Origin: Flavipsychrobacter sp.
GTDB taxonomy: Bacteria > Bacteroidota > Bacteroidia > Chitinophagales > Chitinophagaceae
NCBI GenBank assembly: GCA_016786615.1
Contig: JAEUVX010000009.1
Span: 345,880-409,879, forward strand
Direction of reading: 5' to 3'
Length of the DNA stretch: 64,000 bases
Shown: positions 55,162 to 64,000 of the stretch, in pieces
Numbering within the stretch: position 1 is the first letter of the stretch
Layout: each line of letters opens with the position of its first letter
Notes under the pieces: generated by a model
Databases searched by the model: none
Seen by the model: only the letters and a program-made list of their open reading frames with translations
What the model was told of the DNA's origin: nothing
Program-made: the position numbers and the translations under genes

Positions 55162-55169
55162 CAAAATTA
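55162..55169 (-). promoter_or_regulatory. Probable -7 box for the rhomboid pair
   Basis: Read leftward this is TAATTTTG (TAnnTTTG). The closest upstream TTTG lies at 55196-55193, 23 bases away rather than 19, so the -33 contact may be weak. Start codon at 55102. Confidence 0.4.
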
Positions 55170-55239
55170 CACGTTAAAGCGTTCTTTAGCCTCAAATTAC
55201 AAATCTTAATATTATAAAGTGTTGTGAAAAGAAATTGAA

Positions 55240-56568
55240 TCAGGCTTTATGGGCCTGTAAGAGGGATAATACTCCTTCTTTTTGTAATATACGATAGCCT
55301 ATACGGTCATTGGAGATGCCTTTTTTCAATTCGTATGTGAAATGAAATTGTTCATCGCCTGCCATTTGTGTTGTGAAGTATGCAAAATTAATAGAAGTGT
55401 TGCTGCTGAAATGCTGTGCTACCTCGTGCAGGTGTGTAGATAATATCATCAGGTGGTGCGGATGGTTCAATAATCCTTCAATAACAGCTTTGGTGCATTC
55501 ATAAGCATCGTGTACGTTAGTGCCTTTAAATAGTTCGTCCATCAAAACCAGGAGTGCACCTTTTTGTTGCAACTGTTGTGCAGTAAGCTTCATACGCAGT
55601 ACCTCAGCGAAAAAATAGCTTTCACCTTTTATCAGGTTATCTTCCACATGCATATTGGTAATAACACTTTGCAGAAAACTGATACGCATTGCAGATGCCG
55701 GTACCCCCATACCCAGATGCGCCAATAATGCGCCAACGCCTAAAGCACGCATAAAAGTGGTTTTGCCACTCATGTTGGCACCTGTAAGTATCAGAAAGTT
55801 TTGATTGTCTTTCAGTGAAATGGTATATGGTATTGGTTGCTGTAAAAGCGGGTGGGACAGTGCTTGTACGTCAAGTACAGAAGATGTTGGGGGCAATAAT
55901 TCAGGGAAGTTCCAGTTGTGCAGTAAGGTAGCACGTGCCATAGATTGCCATGCATCGATGCGTGAATAGTGCAATACCAGGCGCAGGATATTATGTTTCA
56001 TTTCGCGCCTTACTTTGAAGTTGAGTAAGGCAAGGTCACGATAAGGGGTGTCTTTATTTAATTGCAGCAATTCTTCCGTCAGCCTGTGTTTAGTTTCCTG
56101 TTCTGCCAGCTCAAGTTCTCTTCGCAGCATTTGCGGCAAGTCGGTTCGTTCCAGCAACTGTGTCAGTTGTTTGCAGCCTTTCAGGAAATCTGCAATATGC
56201 GACAACGAAAATTGTGTGAAAAAGTATTCGTTCTTATTAAGCCATTTTTGCAGGTATCGGCCTAATATCAGGTTGATGCCAGCGGGTGGAGACGCTTGTC
56301 CGTCTGCAGCGTCAAAAAACTTATCAATCATCACCAATGTGCCGTTAGTAATGACAGCAGGCCATACCTCAGTATTCTTTGTAAAGAATTTTACGACGTC
56401 CTGCATTTGCTGTAAATGCTCGTAGCTTTCAGGTGGAGAAATGATGTGCTTTCGCAGCATATCTTTACCTGCTTGTGTGGTAGTATGTGCCAATAATCCG
56501 AAAATGCTACCATTGTCATCGGCAGCAAAAACAGAGAGGTCTTTGAGTGTGGTTTTATCGCTTTGCAT
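55240..56568 (-). CDS. MutS-like ATPase lacking mismatch-recognition domain
   Basis: 442 residues containing a MutS core/lever part and the domain V ATPase: Walker A TGANMSGKTT, Walker B LVLMDELFKGTN and the STHLHEVA segment. The N-terminal mismatch-binding domain (FxE motif) of true MutS is absent, and no C-terminal Smr domain is seen. Such short MutS-like proteins are common in Bacteroidota; their role is not established. Its ATG overlaps the pyrC stop codon (TAATG), so the two are co-translated. Confidence 0.87.
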   Translation of the reverse strand: MQSDKTTLKDLSVFAADDNGSIFGLLAHTTTQAGKDMLRKHIISPPESYEHLQQMQDVVKFFTKNTEVWPAVITNGTLVMIDKFFDAADGQASPPAGINLILGRYLQKWLNKNEYFFTQFSLSHIADFLKGCKQLTQLLERTDLPQMLRRELELAEQETKHRLTEELLQLNKDTPYRDLALLNFKVRREMKHNILRLVLHYSRIDAWQSMARATLLHNWNFPELLPPTSSVLDVQALSHPLLQQPIPYTISLKDNQNFLILTGANMSGKTTFMRALGVGALLAHLGMGVPASAMRISFLQSVITNMHVEDNLIKGESYFFAEVLRMKLTAQQLQQKGALLVLMDELFKGTNVHDAYECTKAVIEGLLNHPHHLMILSTHLHEVAQHFSSNTSINFAYFTTQMAGDEQFHFTYELKKGISNDRIGYRILQKEGVLSLLQAHKA

Positions 56569-57899
56569 TATCTGTCAAAACGCAGCCTCTGCCCGCGTAC
56601 GTTGTCATTTATGCGGTCATCCTCATAAGCCACGTCACCATTTACCAATGTGTATTTTATTGTAGCAGGAAAGCTGTGCCCCTCAAACGGAGACCAACCA
56701 CATTTGTACAGTATATTCTCTTTAGTAACGGTGTATGGCATATTCATATCAACCAGTACAAGGTCTGCCCAATAGCCTTCGCGGATATATCCGCGTTCTG
56801 CTATCTGGAAGCAGATAGCAGGTGTGTGGCTCATTTTCTCAACTACTTTTTCAATAGATATTTTTCCTTGCTTAGCATATTGCAGCATCAGTTGCAGTGA
56901 GTGTTGTACCAAAGGAACACCTGATGGAGCCTGTGCAAATGGTTGTTGTTTTTCTTCCCATGTATGCGGGGCATGGTCTGTGGCAATAATATCCAGCCTG
57001 TCGTCCAATAATGCTTCCCAAAGGGCAGCTTTATTCTCCGCTGCTTTGATAGCGGGATTACATTTTATCAGATTGCCGTATTGTGCATAGTCATCTGCTG
57101 TAAAGTGCAGGTGGTGTACACATACTTCTGACGTTATGCGTTTGTCTGCAAGTGGCAGCATATTTGTAAACAACTGTAGTTCCTTTGCTGTGGATATATG
57201 CAGTATATGCAGGCGCGTGTCGTGTTGTTTTGCCAGTTGTACGGCTGAGAAAGAACTTTCGAAACAAGCGTTTACATCACGTATCAGCGGATGGAAAGAT
57301 GCATTATCTGCATCCGGATATTTTTCTTTGTTCGCTTTTATCACACGCTCGTCTTCGCAGTGTGTGGTAATGAGCAATTCACATTCCGCAAATAGTTTAT
57401 TTAATGTCAGGTAATTATCTACGAGCATATTACCTGTACTGCTACCCATAAAAATCTTAACGCCACAGATGTCTTTTTTCTTAGCGTTTGTTCTCAATAC
57501 CTCGTCAGCATTGTCATTAGCAACACCCATGAAGAATGAATAGTTGGCAACAGATGTATTGGCAGCGATTGTGTATTTATCTTCCAGTAATTCCTGTGTC
57601 AGTGCAGCGGGGTTGGTATTTGGCATCTCCATAAAAGAAGTAACACCACCTGCTACTGCGGCACGTGCCTCACTTGCTATGTTGGCTTTGTGCGTCAGGC
57701 CGGGCTCGCGAAAGTGTACCTGGTCGTCAATAGCGCCCGGTAACAGATATAATCCTTCAGCATTAATTTCTCTGCAATCGCCGTTGGGTTGTATGCTATC
57801 AGCTATTTTTTCAATACGTCCGTTTTTAATCAAAACATCTTTGATGCTCTGCTTTCCTTCATTCACTATTGTTGCATTCTTTATTAAAACCGAAGCCAT
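56568..57899 (-). CDS. pyrC: Dihydroorotase
   Basis: Third step of pyrimidine synthesis: cyclises carbamoyl-aspartate to dihydroorotate. 443 residues from ATG 57899 (upstream residues in the open frame are not family-like). The metal motif is DDQVHFREPG, where Gln replaces the first His of the usual DxHxH; this variant is, from memory, common among Bacteroidota dihydroorotases. EMPNTNP, ITTHCEDE, LHILHIST and IATDHAPHT complete the metal and substrate sites. Paired with the MutS-like gene. Confidence 0.92.
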   Translation of the reverse strand: MASVLIKNATIVNEGKQSIKDVLIKNGRIEKIADSIQPNGDCREINAEGLYLLPGAIDDQVHFREPGLTHKANIASEARAAVAGGVTSFMEMPNTNPAALTQELLEDKYTIAANTSVANYSFFMGVANDNADEVLRTNAKKKDICGVKIFMGSSTGNMLVDNYLTLNKLFAECELLITTHCEDERVIKANKEKYPDADNASFHPLIRDVNACFESSFSAVQLAKQHDTRLHILHISTAKELQLFTNMLPLADKRITSEVCVHHLHFTADDYAQYGNLIKCNPAIKAAENKAALWEALLDDRLDIIATDHAPHTWEEKQQPFAQAPSGVPLVQHSLQLMLQYAKQGKISIEKVVEKMSHTPAICFQIAERGYIREGYWADLVLVDMNMPYTVTKENILYKCGWSPFEGHSFPATIKYTLVNGDVAYEDDRINDNVRGQRLRFDR

Positions 57900-57927
57900 A
57901 AATAACCGATAAACTGAATTATAAATA

Positions 57928-57935
57928 TATTTTTG
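57928..57935 (+). promoter_or_regulatory. Probable -7 box for the Wzi-like gene
   Basis: TATTTTTG matches TAnnTTTG in the 74-base gap between pyrC and the rightward gene, 39 bases before its start. No -33 TTTG at standard spacing. Confidence 0.4.
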
Positions 57936-57973
57936 TGGCAAGTTAGCGCATACGCTTATAGAAAACATATTCT

Positions 57974-59659
57974 ATGTACAAAAAAGCAGCATTATTAACA
58001 TTATCACTTGCATTTACTGCCATATCATCAAAGGCACAAACAACCTATCTGCAACTGAACCAGGAGGACTATCATTTGCTAGACAGGTTGGAGACACGTT
58101 CCGGGCAATTGTCCGATAACTTATTCATGTTTGTAAAGCCGGTATCGCGTAAAAGCGCAGTAGAGTTTTTGCAAATGCAACGCAGAGAATCGCGTATCAG
58201 CGGGCTGAGTGAGATAGATAAATATAATGTTGCACATGCCATATCTGTAAGCGGAGAATGGGCACTGGAACAAAACGGAGCTTTGGACTCCAAACGTCCG
58301 ATACTAAAGACGTTTTATAAAAAGCAGCCGGACCTGATATATGTAAACAACGATAACTTTTTCCTGTCTGCCAACCCTATCATTACAGCGCATGGTATGT
58401 ACGAGCAGAATAATACAAACGGTACACTCTTTACAAGCAGCCGCGGTTTGGAAGCAAGGGGATTAGTAGCAAAGAAAGTAGGCTTCTATACTATGTTTAC
58501 CGATAATCAGGAAAGTATGCCATCATTTGCCGCACAATGGACGGATAGTGCAGATGCAGTACCCGGCAATGATTTTTATACAAAGAAAGGTACCGGCAAA
58601 TACGATTACCTGACAGCAAGAGGTTATATAGACTTTGCCGCAGTTAAAGACCATATTAATGTAACCTTCGGTTATGACAGGCATTTTCTGGGTGATGGTA
58701 TGCGCAGCCTGTTCCTCAGCGATTTTTCAGGAGGTGCAACATTCCTGAGGCTGAATACAAGAGTATGGAAACTGAATTATCAAAACCTGTATATGGAACT
58801 CACACCGCAGTACACACGTGGTGCGGACAGGGAGTTGCCACACAAATATGCTACAATGCACCACCTCAGCATCAATGCAACAAAGTGGCTGAATGTAGGC
58901 ATATTTGAAGGCGTGATATTTGACCGCAGAGACAGGTATGAATTCAGCTATATGGTGCCGATTATATTGTACCGCCAGATAGAGCGCTCTTTAGGAAGCC
59001 CTGATAACGTTGTATTGGGTTTCAATTTCAAAGCAATAGCTGCCAAGCACCTGCAGTTATATGGCCAGTTGTTGTTAGACGAGTTTACGTCTAAGGAATT
59101 GGTGGCAGGTAATGGTTATTGGGCAAACAAATTCGGGATACAATTAGGCGGTAAATATTTTGATGCATTTACTGTTAAGAACCTCGACCTGCAGGGAGAG
59201 ATAAATATCGTTCGCCCATATACATATACCCACTTCGATAGTACTGCAAACTATACACACTATAACCAGCCGTTAGCACATCCGCTTGGTGCCAGTTTTG
59301 CAGAGGTATTGGGTACTATAAGGTATCAGCCGGTTAAGAATCTTTATATAGCTGTTAAAGGTATGTACTACAATAAAGGTGTAGATACAGGCGGGGTTAA
59401 TTATGGTGGTAATATTTTTAAAGATTATGATACACGCCCGAGTGGCTATGGCGTAACACTGATTAATGGTGTAAAAGTACAGTGTGCTTCTGTGAATCTG
59501 AACCTTGCTTATGAGCTTAAGGAAAATTTATTCATAGACCTCGGAGCAACACACCGCAGGTATGCATACGAATCAGGTATATTGCCATCTACATCTACTA
59601 CATATATCTATGGCGGCTTCAGGTTGAACTTCAACCGGAGGGAGTATGATTTTTATTAA
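57974..59659 (+). CDS. Outer-membrane beta-barrel, Wzi/RemB-like
   Basis: 561 residues with a signal peptide (KKAALLTLSLAFTAISSKAQ, cleavage after Ala or near Gln). The rest shows alternating polar/aromatic strands ending in FRLNFNRREYDFY, the aromatic C-terminus of outer-membrane barrels. LNQEDYHLLDRLETRSG and VKPVSRKSAVEFL near the start match the Wzi capsule-assembly group as found in Bacteroidota, some members of which are annotated as gliding protein RemB. A role in holding surface polysaccharide is plausible, given the large cluster in the window, but it is 18 kb away from it. Convergent with the cytochrome gene, 9 bases apart. Confidence 0.65.
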   Translation: MYKKAALLTLSLAFTAISSKAQTTYLQLNQEDYHLLDRLETRSGQLSDNLFMFVKPVSRKSAVEFLQMQRRESRISGLSEIDKYNVAHAISVSGEWALEQNGALDSKRPILKTFYKKQPDLIYVNNDNFFLSANPIITAHGMYEQNNTNGTLFTSSRGLEARGLVAKKVGFYTMFTDNQESMPSFAAQWTDSADAVPGNDFYTKKGTGKYDYLTARGYIDFAAVKDHINVTFGYDRHFLGDGMRSLFLSDFSGGATFLRLNTRVWKLNYQNLYMELTPQYTRGADRELPHKYATMHHLSINATKWLNVGIFEGVIFDRRDRYEFSYMVPIILYRQIERSLGSPDNVVLGFNFKAIAAKHLQLYGQLLLDEFTSKELVAGNGYWANKFGIQLGGKYFDAFTVKNLDLQGEINIVRPYTYTHFDSTANYTHYNQPLAHPLGASFAEVLGTIRYQPVKNLYIAVKGMYYNKGVDTGGVNYGGNIFKDYDTRPSGYGVTLINGVKVQCASVNLNLAYELKENLFIDLGATHRRYAYESGILPSTSTTYIYGGFRLNFNRREYDFY

Positions 59660-59668
59660 TCGATAGTA

Positions 59669-60673
59669 TTAGAAAACTACCGGCAGATTATGTTGCTTGT
59701 GGTAATCGATAATTGGTTGATACGGGCCAAATTTATGTTGCTCCTCAGTAAAAGGATCGGCATAAGGGCCTAAATCATAATCTATAGGTTTCACTTTGAT
59801 ATTAGGATAACTTGGTGCATCTTCTTTTTTAGGGCGTGGGTGTATCCTGTCATCAACAACAAAAGCTGAAACATCGATAGCCTCAATATCTGTAAGGAAT
59901 GGCTTATCCCAACTGGCCTTCAGGTGCGGCATATTGGCCTTTACAAACCTTGCCATTTTCAGTACCCGATGCATACTGGAACCACACTCAAATGCAAGGT
60001 TTCCCCAAAGTGGCGGATATATGTACGTGCTTGAGTCTCCATTAAATTGTCCTTCTCCGTTTTTGCCATGACAACTGGCACAGTGAGTAGCATATACCAG
60101 TGCGCCCTTATCCGGGTCTGCAGCGCGTGACGGATATTCCAGTTCCAGTGCAGCATCACCCTTTACGTGGCTGCCTATGGGTACAGAGGAAGATAACCAC
60201 CTCATGTATGAAACTATAGCAATCATTTCTTTGCTATCGAGCGGCATGGGTATGCCGTTGTGTGGCCGTTCGATACAATTATTTACACGTTCAGGTAGCG
60301 CCATTACTTTATTTTCTCTGCCCCTGAACTGCGGATACCTTGCATGTGTGCTATAGAAGTTGAGCCCGAATGGTACTGTGCCTGCTTTTAAGTGGCAATT
60401 AGAGCAATTCATTTTATTGCCTAGGTATTTACCCTTTGTTCCTTCTGGCCCGATATAGTATGCAGTATTAATCAACAACTCCTTGCCATAGCGTACCATA
60501 TCACCAAACTCATCATGCGGTATTGTGCCGGTATCGGGTGGTGTAAACAAAGAATCAGTAAGTGTTGCTTGCGGTTCTTTGACACTGTTATTGCAGGCAA
60601 TACATGTAATTATTATTGTTAGGGTAAGTAGTATGAATGATTTAGATTTACAAATACTAAGTTTTAGCTCCAT
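59669..60673 (-). CDS. Diheme cytochrome c lipoprotein, TsdA-like
   Basis: 334 residues with a lipoprotein signal (ITCIAC, Cys27) and two c-type haem motifs, CSNCH (90-94) and CASCH (198-202). The stretch from HLKAGTVPFGLNFYSTHARY through ERVNNCIERPHNG to YMRWLSSSVP matches thiosulfate dehydrogenase (TsdA) proteins. It would be a periplasmic, membrane-anchored electron carrier or oxidase of thiosulfate/tetrathionate. No second sulfur-oxidation gene is nearby. The ATG at 60673-60671 is the only usable start before the lipobox and overlaps the start codon of the opposite gene. Confidence 0.85.
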   Translation of the reverse strand: MELKLSICKSKSFILLTLTIIITCIACNNSVKEPQATLTDSLFTPPDTGTIPHDEFGDMVRYGKELLINTAYYIGPEGTKGKYLGNKMNCSNCHLKAGTVPFGLNFYSTHARYPQFRGRENKVMALPERVNNCIERPHNGIPMPLDSKEMIAIVSYMRWLSSSVPIGSHVKGDAALELEYPSRAADPDKGALVYATHCASCHGKNGEGQFNGDSSTYIYPPLWGNLAFECGSSMHRVLKMARFVKANMPHLKASWDKPFLTDIEAIDVSAFVVDDRIHPRPKKEDAPSYPNIKVKPIDYDLGPYADPFTEEQHKFGPYQPIIDYHKQHNLPVVF

Positions 60674-62180
60674 GTTGAAAAAAATACTGTTCTTATTAGC
60701 TATTGTAATTGTAAATGTAACGAATGCACAGGTAAAACCCCTTAATGGCAGTACGCTAAATTACCGCATAATAGGTTTTCAGGTTCCGCAAAATGTTAAA
60801 GCGGCAACATATACCCTGCAAATTGCATTTGACTCAGTAGCTAAAGCAGATGAGTTTGAAAGACGCACCATTATTGAACAAAAGTCCTCATCAAACAAGA
60901 TTATTGAAACAGTACCGACATTTAATATGTTGTACACCTGGCGTGTTGTTTGTAAGGATAAGGCCGGTAAGATAGTCTCTAAAACACCGTTGTATTACTT
61001 CAGAACAGGATATATCAAATACATAGATACAACTGTATACAAAATGGCAGTGTATAATAATACTAAAGCAGTAAAAGATATGTATATGATGCTTGATAAC
61101 TGTGGAGTAATGTATGATATGAATGGTGTGCCTGTATGGTACCTGCCTGTGATACCGGACAGGGACAGTACCAATAACAAAAACCATATGATGCGCGATC
61201 TGAAGCCTACTGGCCACGGTACTATAACTGCATTATTTGAGCATGGGATTTACGAATTTGATTATGATGGCAATGTACTATGGAGAGGGCCGCTTAATGG
61301 TACAAAAATCAGTGAAGAAATACAGACGTATCATCATGAGTTTACAAGGCTTACTAATGGGAACTATTTAGTAGCAGGAAATGAAGAAATTGAATTAGAA
61401 GTATTGCAGGGAGCGGATAACAGGGAAAGAATTGATACGCAACAAACGATTCAGAGAGATGGCAAGCGATATAGAAAAGTAGCGAGTGGTACCATACTTG
61501 AATACGATAAAACAGGTAAGCTGTTATGGAGCTGGAAATCATCATCTGTATTTAATAAAGAAACAATAAATGCTGATGCCGGTAACAGGATGATGAGGCT
61601 TGGAACACACCTGAACAGTGTGTATATGGATGAGCAAAACAAAGTAGTATATGTCGGTTTCAGAAATATCAGCAAGATTGTGAAACTTGAATATCCGACC
61701 GGGAAAATACTGGATGTATTTGAAGGGAAAATACCCATAATGAGGCAAGGTGCAGATATGAGCAAGATAGCGACTGACCCCTTCAGTTGTCAACATTCTT
61801 GCCGTAAGGAATACGGGATGCTGTATGTGTTTAATAACAATACTATGAGAGACCCTAATTCATCATCTGTAGCAGAAATATATCAGGAACCGGATACTAC
61901 GGGTAAAGGATTAAAAAAAATATGGTATTTCGACTGCAACATAGACAGAAACACAACACCCGGCTCGCCGGTAGGGGGTAGTATATATGCAATTAATGAT
62001 ACTACGGTGTTGATATGTATGGGGCAGGCAGGCCGTATTCTTATTGTTGATAAAAATAAAAATGTTCTCTGGAATGGTTTTCAGAAGTTTAACAAAGGAG
62101 AGGATGCTTGGGTAAACTTACCGCAATACAGGGTAAGCTATGTAGATAAAAAACATTTGTATAAATTATTATTCAAATAA
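60672..62180 (+). CDS. Arylsulfotransferase-family secreted protein
   Basis: 502 residues starting MLKKILFLLAIVIVNVTNAQ, a clear signal peptide. The body has blade-like repeats of a beta-propeller: IYEFDYDGNVLWRGP, ILEYDKTGKLLWSW and ILIVDKNKNVLWNG. TYHHEFTRLTNGNYLV, RLGTHLNSVYMDE and FSCQHSCR place His residues as in the arylsulfotransferase (ASST) family, which moves sulfuryl groups between phenolic compounds in the periplasm. Activity is unproven. The start codon shares CATG with the cytochrome start on the other strand. Confidence 0.83.
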   Translation: MLKKILFLLAIVIVNVTNAQVKPLNGSTLNYRIIGFQVPQNVKAATYTLQIAFDSVAKADEFERRTIIEQKSSSNKIIETVPTFNMLYTWRVVCKDKAGKIVSKTPLYYFRTGYIKYIDTTVYKMAVYNNTKAVKDMYMMLDNCGVMYDMNGVPVWYLPVIPDRDSTNNKNHMMRDLKPTGHGTITALFEHGIYEFDYDGNVLWRGPLNGTKISEEIQTYHHEFTRLTNGNYLVAGNEEIELEVLQGADNRERIDTQQTIQRDGKRYRKVASGTILEYDKTGKLLWSWKSSSVFNKETINADAGNRMMRLGTHLNSVYMDEQNKVVYVGFRNISKIVKLEYPTGKILDVFEGKIPIMRQGADMSKIATDPFSCQHSCRKEYGMLYVFNNNTMRDPNSSSVAEIYQEPDTTGKGLKKIWYFDCNIDRNTTPGSPVGGSIYAINDTTVLICMGQAGRILIVDKNKNVLWNGFQKFNKGEDAWVNLPQYRVSYVDKKHLYKLLFK

Positions 62181-62208
62181 ATAGCGAGATACGGTTTAAG
62201 ATTTTTTA

Positions 62209-62229
62209 TAACTTTTTTTGTAAAAGTTA
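62209..62229 (+). terminator. Weak AT-rich hairpin after the arylsulfotransferase gene
   Basis: An 8-bp A/T-dominated stem (TAACTTTT at 62209-62216 pairing with AAAAGTTA at 62222-62229, loop TTTGT), 28 bases after the stop codon. It has little G/C and no clear T-run after it, so termination strength is doubtful. Confidence 0.25.
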
Positions 62230-62290
62230 ATAAAAATGTAAAAAATAATCCTATATTAGTACTACTTACGCTGCAAAAAATTGAACTATT

Positions 62291-64000
62291 ATGACATTTA
62301 GTTTCTACAAATGGTTTAAAAACCTATCTCTAGTATTTGCGTTTGCATTTGCCTCAAATGCTGCACAGGCGCAATATTGTAACACCGGCTTGTATACAAC
62401 TGCCTGTTTTTGGGGTGATCAGATTGAAGCATTTGCTACAACTGGGGGTACTACCAATATCAGTAACTGGTATTCAGGTTGCGGAAACAGTTCCGGCTAC
62501 ACTTATTACTCTACTCAAACAGTAACAATTGCTGCCGGGGGTACTGTAGGCATTTCAATATTAAATAACTATTACTATGGTCAATACTATAAGGTATGGG
62601 TTGACTTTAATGGTGATGGTGATTTTTATGATTCAGGAGAACAATTGTATTCAGCGTACTTAAACTATTACGCGTTTGTATCAAGCAGCTTTGTTGTGCC
62701 TAATGGTACAACACCTGGTACAAAGCGTTTAAGGGTTAGGTGCTCGTACTACGGTACAAGCTCAATGGACCCATGTGCACAGGAAACCTACGGTGAAGTT
62801 GAAGATTACAACTTAGTTGTTACAGGTTCTGCAGCATGTAGTGGTACACCGGCTCCGGGAAATACAATCAGCACAGCAAACCCTGTATGTGCGGGTACAA
62901 GTTTTACATTGTCACTGCAGAATACAACTTCAGGTTCAGGTGTTAGCTATCAATGGCAATCTTCACCTAATAATACTACATGGACAAATGTTTCAGGTGC
63001 TACAGCCAACACATTATCTACTACACAAACTGCTTCAACTTATTACAGGTGTGCAGTAACATGTAGCAGCAATACAGGTTTTTCAAATTCATTGCAGGTA
63101 ACAATGAACAATTTCCTTAACTGTTATTGTGTTGCCGGTAACTCAAATGGTTGTGGTTTTAGTGATGTTATAACGAATGTAACTTTCGGCACTATAAATA
63201 ATACTACAGGTTGTACAGCAACACCTGCGTACATAGATTATGGTGGTAGTGTTGCAGCACCGAATATTACAATAGGAGCAACTACACCTATAAGTGTAAC
63301 TGTTGGGCCTGGCGGTACAGAAAGAGTTGCAGCTTGGATTGATTATAACCAGAACGGAATTTTTGAAACAACAGAATATACATCTATAGGTTCCGGTAAT
63401 GGCGTAACGATTTCTAATAATATTACTGTGCCTGGTACCGCATTGCCTGGTACAACAAAAATGAGAGTGCGTGTAAGATATAATACAACAATTGCCAGCA
63501 ATGAAGCTTGTTCTACATTCTCGTATGGCGAAACGGAAGACTATAATCTGAACATGATTTGTGTATCTCCGACTATTACGGCTCATCCTGCAAGTACATC
63601 ATTCTGTTCCGGTGCTAATACATCATTTACAGCAACTGCAACAGGTAGTGCTATTTCTTATCAATGGCAGGTAAATACCGGTAGTGGTTATACTAATATA
63701 GCAAATGGTGGTGTTTATGGTGGTGCAACTGCATCAACACTTTCGTTGACGGCACCTCCTGCATCATTTAGCGGATATACTTATCGTTGTGTTGCAACTG
63801 CAGCTTGTAATTCAGCTACAGCTACAACCAGTGATGCAACTTTGACTATCGCAGCAACAACCGCTGTGACGGCACCTCCAACAAATACGACTGTATGTCC
63901 GGGAGCGAATACAACGTTGACAGTTGGTGCAGTAGGGTCTAGCCTGACATACCAATGGCAGATAGGCACACCAAGCGGAGGTGCATATTACAACCTTACA
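62291..64000 (+). CDS. Secreted GEVED/Ig-like repeat protein (3' end outside window)
   Basis: The frame from ATG 62291 is open to the window end (570 codons). It has a signal peptide (FAFAFASNAAQAQ), then a GEVED domain with GEVEDYN at 168-174 preceded by VWVDFNGDGDF, an Ig-like module with SYQWQSSPN, a second GEVED domain with GETEDYN at 413-419 preceded by AWIDYNQNGIF, and further Ig-like modules opening SYQWQVN and TYQWQIG. This is the usual design of very large Bacteroidota surface or secreted proteins that carry a type IX secretion tail; the tail is not visible here. Adhesion or surface function is inferred from the family. Confidence 0.85.
   Translation, partial: MTFSFYKWFKNLSLVFAFAFASNAAQAQYCNTGLYTTACFWGDQIEAFATTGGTTNISNWYSGCGNSSGYTYYSTQTVTIAAGGTVGISILNNYYYGQYYKVWVDFNGDGDFYDSGEQLYSAYLNYYAFVSSSFVVPNGTTPGTKRLRVRCSYYGTSSMDPCAQETYGEVEDYNLVVTGSAACSGTPAPGNTISTANPVCAGTSFTLSLQNTTSGSGVSYQWQSSPNNTTWTNVSGATANTLSTTQTASTYYRCAVTCSSNTGFSNSLQVTMNNFLNCYCVAGNSNGCGFSDVITNVTFGTINNTTGCTATPAYIDYGGSVAAPNITIGATTPISVTVGPGGTERVAAWIDYNQNGIFETTEYTSIGSGNGVTISNNITVPGTALPGTTKMRVRVRYNTTIASNEACSTFSYGETEDYNLNMICVSPTITAHPASTSFCSGANTSFTATATGSAISYQWQVNTGSGYTNIANGGVYGGATASTLSLTAPPASFSGYTYRCVATAACNSATATTSDATLTIAATTAVTAPPTNTTVCPGANTTLTVGAVGSSLTYQWQIGTPSGGAYYNLT

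Noticed and set aside
60525-60671. Longer arylsulfotransferase reading frame starting at 60525
   Set aside because: The added 49 residues overlap the cytochrome gene on the other strand and would bury the clean signal peptide that starts at 60672.

Overview
The window looks like a piece of a Bacteroidota chromosome, probably from the Chitinophagaceae or a close relative. The clues are promoter boxes of the TAnnTTTG type close to start codons, little sign of Shine-Dalgarno sequences, the ftsX-DUF3098 gene pair, a GEVED/Ig-like secreted protein of the kind often exported by type IX secretion, and Bacteroidota-type pyrC, rhomboid and formimidoylglutamase-like proteins. The genus assignment is inference.

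From 1 to about 39.9 kb lies a very large surface-polysaccharide locus. At the left edge a Wza-type outer-membrane export lipoprotein runs leftward out of the window. Divergent from it, a Wzc-type chain-length/tyrosine-kinase protein starts a run of 36 rightward genes with mostly tiny gaps or short overlaps, ending at a strong bidirectional terminator near 39.86 kb. The run contains GDP-L-fucose synthesis (gmd, fcl) with a GT10 fucosyltransferase, a Wzm/Wzt ABC exporter followed by two methyltransferases, two WbpG-like sugar amidotransferases and one HisF2-like protein with no HisH partner, a WbpB/WbpD/WbpE-like set for a 3-acetamido sugar, an acyltransferase, a carbamoyltransferase, a Wzy-like polymerase, thirteen glycosyltransferases in all, four methyltransferases, and a PglC/PglD/PglE-like set that probably makes and loads a bacillosamine-type first sugar onto the lipid carrier. 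The inferred product is a long, highly decorated polysaccharide with fucose, amidino/acetamido sugars, methyl, acyl and carbamoyl groups. No Wzx flippase, HisH, WbpA, WbpI, PglF or ManB/ManC gene is visible here.

From 39.9 to 57.9 kb the content is mostly housekeeping: a DUF3098 protein and FtsX (leftward), a degenerate formimidoylglutamase-like protein and HflX (rightward), a 427-base stretch (43600-44026) with promoter, boxA-like and inverted-repeat signals, a small orphan ORF ending in what looks like a dispersed repeat, a DUF2461 protein (leftward), Dxr and RseP (rightward), then a leftward block of GalE, an MsbA-like ABC exporter, CysS, a membrane-anchored EEP-family protein, two tandem rhomboids (one apparently catalytically dead), a MutS-like ATPase and dihydroorotase.

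From 57.97 kb to the right edge are cell-envelope genes: a Wzi/RemB-like outer-membrane barrel, a diheme TsdA-like cytochrome lipoprotein, an arylsulfotransferase-family protein whose start codon overlaps the cytochrome's on the opposite strand, and the first 570 codons of a large GEVED/Ig-like secreted protein that continues beyond the window. No tRNA, rRNA, CRISPR array or intact insertion sequence was recognised.
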